From Gammaproteobacteria bacterium (GTDB lineage Bacteria; Pseudomonadota; Gammaproteobacteria; J044): a stretch of DNA of 12,500 bases. The stretch lies in assembly GCA_003696465.1 (NCBI GenBank), contig RFHG01000572.1, forward strand, positions 1 to 12,500, given 5' to 3'. The notes beneath the pieces are model-generated. The model ran no database searches. It saw nothing but the letters and a program-made list of their open reading frames with translations, and was not told the DNA's origin. Position numbers and translations under genes: made by a program. This document shows, in pieces, positions 6,858 to 12,500 of the stretch. Position 1 is the first letter of the stretch. Every line of letters starts with the position of its first letter.

Positions 6858-7906
6858 AGCAGCACCTCCTGTCCACGCGCGGCATACAGGCTGTCCCAGG
6901 CATCCTGCATGTCGGGTTCCGGGCTCTCGAGGGCAAAGCGGACACTGTCTTCCACGATCTCCTCCACTTCCTTGCGCAGGGCCTCGAGCTCGGCATCGGT
7001 CACCACGCCTTCGCGTCCCAGATGACGGCAGAACCGGCCAATGCAGTCCTCGCCGGCGGCATCGATCTGTTCCTGGCTGGGGTAGCCCAGGACCTCGGCG
7101 GCCGGGCGGGCGTCCAGCGGGTCGCGACGCTGCCAGGCCTCCAGTTCGACCCGCGGGCGATAGGCCCCGGCATCCGACATCGAGTGGCCGCGGAAACGAT
7201 AGGTCTCGAACTCCAGCAACTGCGGACCGTTGCCGGCACGGATCTGGGCCAGGGCCTCGCGCGTGGCCTCGTGCACCGCCAGTACGTCCATGCCGTCGAT
7301 GCGTCGGGCCGGAATGCGATGGGCACAGGCCCGCTGATAGACCTCGGCCACCGCGGAGTGACGATGTATCTCGGTGCCGATCTGGTAGTGATTGTTCTCG
7401 CACAGGAACAGCACCGGCAGGTTCCACAGCTTGGCCATGTTCAGCGACTCGTGGAAGGTGCCCTGATTGACGGCGCCATCACCAAAAAAGCACAGCACCG
7501 CTTCCGGCAGTCCGCGCATGGCCACTGCATAACCGATGCCGATGGCGACCGGATAGGTCTCGCCAACGATGGCATAGCCGCCGGTAAAGCGGCGTTCGCG
7601 GTCGAACAGATGCATCGAGCCGCCCATGCCGCGCGAACAGCCGGTACGCTTGCCGAACAGCTCGGCCATGACCGTCCGCGGGCTCATGCCGCGAACCATG
7701 GCGTGCACGTGTTCGCGATAGGTGGAAACGATCCAGTCCGAGGGCTCGGCGGCATGCAGGCTGCCCACCGCCACGGCCTCCTCGCCGGGATAGAGGTGCA
7801 GGAAACCAGCAATGTGGCCCTTTGTGTATTCCTCGGCCGCGCGCTCCTCGAAGCGTCGGGCAAGCAGCATGTCGCGCAGCATGGCGCGGAGTTGATCGCG
7901 TTCCAT
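6854..7906 (-). CDS. pdhA: 2-oxoacid (pyruvate-type) dehydrogenase E1 alpha subunit
   Basis: Alpha half of E1, carrying the thiamine diphosphate-binding fold. It has 350 residues. The diphosphate/Mg motif runs from GDGAVNQG (142-149) to ENN (170-172). Other conserved parts are YREHVHAM (63-70), FGKRTGCSRGMGGSMH (84-99), GGYAIVG (109-115) and the active-site loop RFRGHSMSDAGAYR (237-250), which is the region phosphorylated in mitochondrial PDH. These match PDH-type E1 alpha better than branched-chain or acetoin enzymes, though substrate is not proven. Most gammaproteobacteria use a single-chain AceE for pyruvate, so this is a distinct heterotetrameric E1. The ATG abuts the TGA of the upstream flavoprotein gene (TGAATG), showing one transcription and translation unit. 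Confidence 0.92.
   Translation of the reverse strand: MERDQLRAMLRDMLLARRFEERAAEEYTKGHIAGFLHLYPGEEAVAVGSLHAAEPSDWIVSTYREHVHAMVRGMSPRTVMAELFGKRTGCSRGMGGSMHLFDRERRFTGGYAIVGETYPVAIGIGYAVAMRGLPEAVLCFFGDGAVNQGTFHESLNMAKLWNLPVLFLCENNHYQIGTEIHRHSAVAEVYQRACAHRIPARRIDGMDVLAVHEATREALAQIRAGNGPQLLEFETYRFRGHSMSDAGAYRPRVELEAWQRRDPLDARPAAEVLGYPSQEQIDAAGEDCIGRFCRHLGREGVVTDAELEALRKEVEEIVEDSVRFALESPEPDMQDAWDSLYAARGQEVLL
6865..6870 (-). promoter_or_regulatory. Ribosome binding site of pdhB
   Basis: AGGAGG, inside the last codons of pdhA, is 7 nt from the GTG at 6857. It decides the start of pdhB, because no ATG lies near the conserved N-terminus. Confidence 0.75.
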
Positions 7907-9565
7907 TCAGTCGTTCCCCCTGGTCTGTTCCTGCAGCCAGTCGTGGGCCGCCAGTGCCGCCCGGGCCCCGCTGCCGGCCGCCACGATGACCTGCTTGGCC
8001 GGGTCATCGCTTACGTCTCCGGCGGCGAACAGCCCCGGTTGGCTGCTCTGCTGGTAGCGGTCCACCACCACCTCGCCGCGTTCGTTGAGTTCTACCAGCC
8101 CCTTCAGCGGTTCGGCATTGGGCTCCAGCCCGATTTCCAGAAACACGCCGTCGACCAGCAGATCGAAACGGTCCGAGCCGTCTGTCCGCTCCACCCGCAG
8201 GCCGGTGAGCTGATCGTCGCCGAGATAGGCGCGTACCACAGTGGCCGGATGCAGATGCACCTTGTCACTGCCGCGCACCTCCTCGACCAGTACCGGGTCG
8301 GCCTGCCAGTCCGGCAGGATGTTGAGGATATGGATTTCGCGGGCCCAGGGCAGGAGGTCGCGGGCAGCGGTAAAGGCAGAGTTCCCGCCGCCCACCACGG
8401 CCACCCGCTTGTCGGCATAGAGCGGCGCATCACAGGTGGCGCAGAAGGCGATGCCCCGCCCCAGGAACCGTTCCTCGCCGGGCAGGCCCAGGCGCCGATA
8501 GTGCTTGCCGGCCGCCCAGATCACGCTGCGGGCCCGCCAGCGGGCATCGCCCGTGTCGAGCACGAATTCGCCGTTTTCGTACTGCACCTTCTGCACCTGC
8601 ACGCCCAGGCGTTCGGCAATGGGAAAGCGCTCCGCATGCCGACGCATCGCCTCGGCCAGGTCCTGGCCGCCAATGGCAGGGATGCCGGGATAGTTCTCGA
8701 TCGTCTCGGTATCGGTAATCTGTCCGCCGGCACGGTCGGCCAGCAGCAGGGTGTCGATCTGCTTGCGCGCGGCATAGATGGCGGCCGTCAGCCCGGCGGG
8801 CCCGGCCCCGACGATGGCCAGGTCGTAGCGGTGTTCGGGCTCCGGGAGCTCGACCTTGCGCTCGCCCCGCAGGGTGCGCAGCTGGGCATCGATCATCTCC
8901 CAGGCCTCGGGGTTGGACAGGCGGATGATCTCCATCATCGCCTGCTCCGGAGGCAGGGCTCCCTCGAAGGCCGGCCGGCCGTTGATCACTACCCGGGGCA
9001 CGCCATGCACCTGATAGCGCTGCACCAGCTGGGGGAATTCCGCCGCATCGATCATGTCGGCCCGTACACCGGTGTGGGCATAGGCCAGCTGATGGGTGAA
9101 GCGCACCATCTTCGGGCAGTACGGGCAGGTCAGCGTGACCATCACTTCCAGGTGCAGGGGCGCCCGCAGGTAGGGCAGAAGGGCCATGACCTCCTCGGGC
9201 AGATTGACCCGGCCGGTGCCGACCATGGCGATGTCTTCCAGAAGCGAGGTGTATTCGTAGCCGAGGGTCAGGCCATAGAAGTGGATGCCGTAATCCCTTT
9301 TCTCGTCCTGCACCAGGGTGGCGGGCACCTTGTCCACACCCAGTTCACGCGCCCGTTCGGCATCCTGCTCGAGGTCCAGCACCTCCAGCTTCAGCCGCTC
9401 GGAGAGCGCGGCCAGTTCCTCCAGCAGCCTGCGCTGGTCCTGACAGGCGGAGCAGGGCTGGCGCTGGGTAAAGTGCACCAGCCGTACCGTGCGCTCAAGG
9501 CCCTCGAGCAGCGTTTTGGTCTGCGCAAGGGCATCGTGCGGGATCATCGAATGCGTGTCGGTCAT
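7907..9565 (-). CDS. AhpF/thioredoxin-reductase-like flavoprotein with two N-terminal thioredoxin folds
   Basis: Predicted FAD disulfide oxidoreductase of 552 residues and the first gene of the dehydrogenase operon. Residues about 15-120 form a thioredoxin-like fold with CSAC (38-41) and a cis-Pro candidate at P81. Residues 135-215 form a second fold with CPYC (147-150) and cis-Pro P190. From 246 on it is a thioredoxin reductase: GAGPAG (253-258) for FAD, redox pair CATC (375-378), VGGGNSA (391-397) for nicotinamide nucleotide, and AAGDVSD (514-520). The Arg-rich NADPH motif of TrxB (HRRDxxR) is absent; the segment ILPDWQADPVLVEEV (416-430) resembles AhpF, suggesting NADH. Unlike AhpF, whose first fold has lost its cysteines, both folds here keep CxxC. 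No ahpC is nearby. It could reduce a thioredoxin-type partner, or exchange electrons with lipoyl groups of E2; the latter is speculation from operon context. Confidence 0.88.
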   Translation of the reverse strand: MTDTHSMIPHDALAQTKTLLEGLERTVRLVHFTQRQPCSACQDQRRLLEELAALSERLKLEVLDLEQDAERARELGVDKVPATLVQDEKRDYGIHFYGLTLGYEYTSLLEDIAMVGTGRVNLPEEVMALLPYLRAPLHLEVMVTLTCPYCPKMVRFTHQLAYAHTGVRADMIDAAEFPQLVQRYQVHGVPRVVINGRPAFEGALPPEQAMMEIIRLSNPEAWEMIDAQLRTLRGERKVELPEPEHRYDLAIVGAGPAGLTAAIYAARKQIDTLLLADRAGGQITDTETIENYPGIPAIGGQDLAEAMRRHAERFPIAERLGVQVQKVQYENGEFVLDTGDARWRARSVIWAAGKHYRRLGLPGEERFLGRGIAFCATCDAPLYADKRVAVVGGGNSAFTAARDLLPWAREIHILNILPDWQADPVLVEEVRGSDKVHLHPATVVRAYLGDDQLTGLRVERTDGSDRFDLLVDGVFLEIGLEPNAEPLKGLVELNERGEVVVDRYQQSSQPGLFAAGDVSDDPAKQVIVAAGSGARAALAAHDWLQEQTRGND

Positions 9566-9604
9566 CTTTCCGTGTGCTCCCTTCCTTGCCGAATATGGTT
9601 ACAG

Positions 9605-9610
9605 AGTATG
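9605..9610 (-). promoter_or_regulatory. Candidate -10 hexamer for the flavoprotein-pdhABC operon
   Basis: On the minus strand CATACT matches TATAAT at 4 of 6 positions. It would place the start point near 9598, giving a leader of about 33 nt before the ATG. No -35 hexamer lies at the right spacing, as expected for an activator-dependent promoter. A second possible -10 (CATATT, 9592-9597) lies 13 bp downstream. Confidence 0.45.
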
Positions 9611-9632
9611 GCCCCGTTTTTGCCGGGCCGCG

Positions 9633-9646
9633 ATGATCGGGGTCAA
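9633..9646 (-). promoter_or_regulatory. FNR/Anr-type box upstream of the flavoprotein-pdhABC operon
   Basis: The minus strand reads TTGACCCCGATCAT, nine of ten defined bases of the CRP/FNR-type consensus TTGAY-N4-RTCAA. Its centre is 41.5 bp upstream of the start point predicted from the -10 hexamer at 9605-9610, the usual class II activator position. It lies in the 88-bp gap between anmK and the flavoprotein gene, only 7 bp past the anmK stop. The protein that binds it is unknown. Confidence 0.5.
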
Positions 9647-9653
9647 GGGCCGT

Positions 9654-10763
9654 TCAGGCGGGCAGGATACTGCCCAGCACCACGGGGTGATGCGCACCGG
9701 TCACTTCGGGCAGGTTGCCGGGTTCGCCGGCCAGGGTGCGGGCGGCCAGCCATGCGAAGGCGGTGGCCTCGACCAGCGTGGGCGGCAGGCCGTGTTGCCC
9801 GGTGCTTTCCACCCCGGTTGCCGGCAGACGAGCCCGCAGCGCTTCCATCAACAGGCTGTTGCGGGCACCACCGCCGCACACAAGCAGGCGCCGGCAGCCG
9901 GGCATGCTCCGTTCCAGGGCCTGGGCGACAGTCTCCACCGTAAGCGCCGCAAGCGTGGCCTGGACATCGGCTGCCGCCATACCGGGCGGAAGCTGCGGCA
10001 GCAGCCATTCGAGGTTGAAGTATTCGGTGCCGGTACTCTTGGGTGGTGGGGCGGCAAAATAGGGATCCTGCAAGAGCCTCGACAGGAGGGCAGGGTGGGC
10101 CCGCCCGCTGCGGGCCCAGTGGCCATCGGCATCGAAGGGCTGATCGAGCTGGTGGCAGATCCAGCGATCCAGCAGGGTGTTGCCGGGGCCGGTGTCGAAT
10201 CCGCGCACTGCCCCCGAGGCCGGCAGCAGGGTCAGGTTGGCGATACCGCCCAGATTGAGCACCGCGCGGTCTTCATCATGGCTGTGGAAAAAGGCACGAT
10301 GAGCCGCCGGCACCAGGGGCGCGCCCTCGCCGCCCGCAGCCACGTCCCGGCTGCGAAAGTCGTATACCACCGGGATGCCGCAGCGCTCCGCCACCCGGCT
10401 GGCATCGCCGAGCTGCAGGCTGAAGGGGTGCGGGGCATGAGGTGCGTGGTGCACCGTCTGGCCATGCAGTCCGATCGCGCGTGGCCGCCTTCCAGCCAGC
10501 GCCGGGTCGTTCAGAAGGCGGGCGCATGCATCGGCGTAGCAGCTGCCCAGTTCGGCATGCAGTGCACCCATCACGTCCCAGCCGCCGCGCCAGCCCGGTG
10601 CCGTTACCTCCAGCAGTCGGGCACGCAGGGGTTCCGGCCAGGGGATGCTTGCAGAGGCATGAATATGGGGGACGCCCTGCTCGAAGTCGGCCGCCACCAG
10701 ATCGATGCCGTCGAGGCTGGTGCCGGACATCACGCCCACGAAAATGGACGGTGCGTCCGGCAT
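9654..10763 (-). CDS. anmK: Anhydro-N-acetylmuramic acid kinase
   Basis: Cytoplasmic kinase that opens the 1,6-anhydro ring of anhydro-MurNAc and phosphorylates it to MurNAc-6-phosphate, in recycling of peptidoglycan fragments. With the ATG at 10763 the protein has 369 residues, the same as the E. coli enzyme. Motifs are GVMSGTSLDG (10-19, ATP-binding P-loop of the ASKHA fold), LHGQTVHH (99-106), LNLGGIANLT (169-178), GFDTGPGN (188-195, catalytic Asp190), KSTGTEYFN (242-250) and CGGGARN (296-302). An in-frame ATG at 10799 would add 12 residues and overlap the upstream gene; the start at 10763, 4 nt after that gene's stop, fits length and spacing better. Pairing with a peptidoglycan endopeptidase suggests a shared wall-turnover operon. 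Confidence 0.95.
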   Translation of the reverse strand: MPDAPSIFVGVMSGTSLDGIDLVAADFEQGVPHIHASASIPWPEPLRARLLEVTAPGWRGGWDVMGALHAELGSCYADACARLLNDPALAGRRPRAIGLHGQTVHHAPHAPHPFSLQLGDASRVAERCGIPVVYDFRSRDVAAGGEGAPLVPAAHRAFFHSHDEDRAVLNLGGIANLTLLPASGAVRGFDTGPGNTLLDRWICHQLDQPFDADGHWARSGRAHPALLSRLLQDPYFAAPPPKSTGTEYFNLEWLLPQLPPGMAAADVQATLAALTVETVAQALERSMPGCRRLLVCGGGARNSLLMEALRARLPATGVESTGQHGLPPTLVEATAFAWLAARTLAGEPGNLPEVTGAHHPVVLGSILPA

Positions 10764-10767
10764 GGAT

Positions 10768-12288
10768 TCAGCCCTGGTCCTGCCGCGCGGCCTCGGCAAT
10801 GGTGGTGCGGCGATACAGCTTGATCTGGCTCAGCAGGGGCTGGGCATGGGCCTTGAAGTCGGCCATGTACCGGGCCGGCAGGGGCTGTGCGGCGGGCAGC
10901 TTCACGGTCAGCGGGTTGCGATGCACGCCGTTGACGCGGAACTCGTAGTGCAGGTGCGGGCCGGTGGCCAGACCCGACATGCCGACATAGCCGATGACCT
11001 GTCCCTGTTTTACCCGGCTGCCCACGCGCAGACCGCGCCGGTAGCCGTTGAGGTGGGCATACAGCGTGCTGTAGCGGGCCCCGTGCTTGATGATGATGAC
11101 GCGTCCGTAACCGCCCTTGCGCCCCTTGAAGATCACCTTCCCGTCGCCGGCGGCCTTGACCGGCGTGCCGCGCGGCGCCGCGTAGTCGACGCCCTTGTGG
11201 GCCCGGATACGGTTGAGGATGGGATGCTTGCGATGCAGGGTGAAACGCGAGCTGATGCGCGTGAAGTTGACCGGCGTGCGCAGGAAGGCCTTGCGCATGC
11301 TGCGTCCGTCGGGGCTGTAGTAGTCGGTGATACCGTCCGGGCGCGTATAGCGGATGGCCTGGTAGTCACGCCCCTGGTTGGTGAACTCGGCGGCGATGAT
11401 CTTGCCGTCACCGATCTTTTCGCCGTTGCGGTACAGCTCCTCGTAGATGATCGTGAAGCTGTCTCCCTTGCGCAGGTCGAGGGCGAAATCGATGTCCCAG
11501 CCAAAGATGCCTGCCAGCTCCATGATGACCGAGTCCGACAGCCCGGCACGGCGCCCGTCGACGAACAGCGAGTCGCGGATGATGCCGCTGGCCAGCCGGC
11601 GCCGGATTTCCACCGGCTTTACATCCTTCTGCACGCGGTAGCTGTCGCCCTCGCGCACGACCCTCAGTACATGCCGGTCATCGGGTTCATAGACCAGTTC
11701 GCGGAACTGCCCCGCCTCCTTGCGTACCCGGATCAGCTGTCCCGGATAGAGGGCACGCAACGACTCCGCGGCCTCCTTTTGCGCCAGGATCGGACGCAGG
11801 TGCGAATGGATCTCGAGCTGGCTGAAGATGGCCGAGAGGCTGTCACCCGGGCGTACCCGGTGTTCACTCCACTGGCCACCCTTTCGCAGGCGGGTATCAT
11901 CCGCCTCCGCGACCGCCCGTTCGGGCATGGAGGGGGTGGTCTGCAGGCTGGCTTTCGTCATTTCGGCGCTTGCCGCGACAGTCTTCGCGGCCGGTTGCAC
12001 AATGGCCGCGGCAACGGGTCGAAGCTCACTCTGCGGCTCACTCTGCGGCTCACTCTGCTGTCCCGGCAGGCGCAGGGGAATGCGCACGCGCCGGACCTGG
12101 TCGGCATCCGCTGACTGCGAAGCCGGGGCAGCCGAGGCCTCGACCGCCTCCGGCGAGCCCGAGAGCAGCGCCAGCAGCCCGAAACCCGACACCAGAGCGA
12201 GGGCTGCCGTTATAATGACGCGCCGGTCGATTCGCGGGCGACGCGGCGGAGACTTGTAGTCTCGGTTGAGGAAGGGCTTGTAATCCAC
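10768..12288 (-). CDS. mepM: Membrane-anchored M23 peptidoglycan DD-endopeptidase (OapA/MepM type)
   Basis: Predicted periplasmic endopeptidase that cuts peptide cross-links in the wall. It has 506 residues. A basic N-terminus precedes one membrane anchor (about 25-43). A low-complexity linker (45-135) follows, then a LysM/OapA-like segment beginning HRVRPGDSLSAIF (143-155), and a central domain with the family pattern GIIRDSLFVDGRRAGLSDSV (235-254). The LytM domain (about 345-465) has HKGVD (364-368) and HLHYE (445-449). H364, D368 and H447 are the expected zinc ligands, with H412 and H445 catalytic, so the active site is complete. The start is GTG 12288; no ATG lies in frame nearby, and only a weak GGAA precedes it by about 9 nt. 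A 12-bp triple repeat lies in the linker. It is divergent from tyrS and followed by anmK after 4 nt, the order seen in Pseudomonas-like genomes. Confidence 0.9.
   Translation of the reverse strand: MDYKPFLNRDYKSPPRRPRIDRRVIITAALALVSGFGLLALLSGSPEAVEASAAPASQSADADQVRRVRIPLRLPGQQSEPQSEPQSELRPVAAAIVQPAAKTVAASAEMTKASLQTTPSMPERAVAEADDTRLRKGGQWSEHRVRPGDSLSAIFSQLEIHSHLRPILAQKEAAESLRALYPGQLIRVRKEAGQFRELVYEPDDRHVLRVVREGDSYRVQKDVKPVEIRRRLASGIIRDSLFVDGRRAGLSDSVIMELAGIFGWDIDFALDLRKGDSFTIIYEELYRNGEKIGDGKIIAAEFTNQGRDYQAIRYTRPDGITDYYSPDGRSMRKAFLRTPVNFTRISSRFTLHRKHPILNRIRAHKGVDYAAPRGTPVKAAGDGKVIFKGRKGGYGRVIIIKHGARYSTLYAHLNGYRRGLRVGSRVKQGQVIGYVGMSGLATGPHLHYEFRVNGVHRNPLTVKLPAAQPLPARYMADFKAHAQPLLSQIKLYRRTTIAEAARQDQG
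12024..12059 (-). repeat. Three tandem 12-bp repeats inside the endopeptidase gene
   Basis: The unit GCTCACTCTGCG occurs three times in a row (third copy ends in T instead of G). It encodes the repeated Ser-Glu-Pro-Gln in the periplasmic linker at about residues 79-88. Being a multiple of three, copy-number change would alter linker length without breaking the frame. Confidence 0.9.
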
Positions 12289-12448
12289 GGAATTCGTTCC
12301 GGTTTTCTTTTGACATTAGCCCCTGGAGAGGCGCGGGTCAAGGTTCTGGGCACACACGGGTGGTCATTGTGCCCGCTCACTGCCGTGCCTGCCAGCCCCG
12401 GATGAGACAAGGGCAAACCACATCACAAACAGAACGGTGGCAACAGAC
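12289..12448. promoter_or_regulatory. Divergent promoter region between the endopeptidase gene and tyrS
   Basis: This 160-bp gap should hold promoters in both directions. On the minus strand TTGACC (12336-12341) is followed, with a 17-bp spacer, by TAATGT (12313-12318), a possible sigma-70 promoter with a good -35 and weak -10 for the endopeptidase-anmK unit. On the plus strand TTGACA (12310-12315) has no matching -10. I cannot place the tyrS promoter, and see no T-box-like or other leader structure. Confidence 0.4.
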
Positions 12449-12500
12449 ATGGGTGACAATCTGCAAGAATCGCTTGCGCTGATCCGGCGCGGTACGGAAG
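12449..12500 (+). CDS. tyrS: Tyrosyl-tRNA synthetase, N-terminal fragment (runs off the window)
   Basis: Only the first 17 codons are present, reading MGDNLQESLALIRRGTE. This closely resembles the start of gammaproteobacterial tyrosyl-tRNA synthetases of the longer TyrRS-B/TyrZ-like form found beside the OapA-type endopeptidase and anmK. The enzyme charges tRNA-Tyr in the cytoplasm. GGTGG at 12435-12439 is a modest ribosome site. The identification rests on this short stretch plus the conserved neighbourhood, so it is good but not certain. Confidence 0.75.
   Translation, partial: MGDNLQESLALIRRGTE

Noticed and set aside
9611..9630. GC-rich imperfect hairpin (GGCCC...GGGCC) downstream of anmK as a terminator
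   Set aside because: The stem is only about 5 bp before mismatches and no T tract follows on the minus strand. It lies within the candidate promoter.
7022..9943. A 973-codon open frame on the plus strand, opposite the flavoprotein and E1 alpha genes
   Set aside because: It is antisense to clearly conserved proteins and has no recognisable domain. Long antisense frames are common where GC-rich codon use suppresses stops.
10764..10799. Longer start for anmK at 10799
   Set aside because: It would overlap the endopeptidase gene by 32 bp and add a tail not found in the family. The ATG at 10763 gives exactly the usual 369 residues.
12310..12315. TTGACA as a plus-strand -35 for tyrS
   Set aside because: Nothing like a -10 lies 16-19 bp downstream, and tyrS is more than 130 bp away.

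Overview
This GC-rich window looks like the chromosome of a gammaproteobacterium. The evidence is the gene neighbourhoods rather than any marker gene. A zur-znuC-znuB operon, an olsB-olsA pair, and an OapA/MepM-type endopeptidase next to anmK and divergent from tyrS are all arrangements familiar from Pseudomonas-like and Chromatiales-like genomes. I see no insertion sequence, tRNA, rRNA, CRISPR array or phage gene, and coding density is very high.

Layout. Positions 1-2004, plus strand: the zinc-uptake operon zur (5' end cut off by the window edge), znuC and znuB, with overlapping genes, closed by a compact intrinsic terminator. Positions 1994-3728, minus strand: olsB then olsA, predicted to make ornithine lipids, with nested alternative hairpins between them. 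Positions 3864-4631, plus strand: a stand-alone metallo-beta-lactamase-fold protein of the oxygen-binding di-iron (ODP) type, divergent from olsB. Positions 4639-9565, minus strand: a tight four-gene operon reading an AhpF/thioredoxin-reductase-like flavoprotein with two thioredoxin folds, then E1-alpha, E1-beta and E2 of a 2-oxoacid (pyruvate-type) dehydrogenase. Positions 9654-12288, minus strand: a membrane-anchored M23 endopeptidase followed by anmK, which are peptidoglycan remodelling and recycling genes. Position 12449 to the end, plus strand: the first codons of tyrS.

The most interesting part is the dehydrogenase operon. It has no dihydrolipoamide dehydrogenase (E3) gene. It begins instead with a flavin disulfide reductase carrying three CxxC pairs. 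Its E2 has Tyr in place of the Asp of the HxxxDG acyltransferase motif. Upstream of the operon, a near-consensus FNR/Anr-type box (TTGAC-N4-ATCAT) sits 41.5 bp from the start point implied by a plausible -10 hexamer, which is classic class II activator geometry. The operon converges, 7 bp apart, on the ODP-type oxygen/iron protein. Together these suggest a redox- or oxygen-linked accessory 2-oxoacid dehydrogenase. This is inference from sequence and context and has not been demonstrated.
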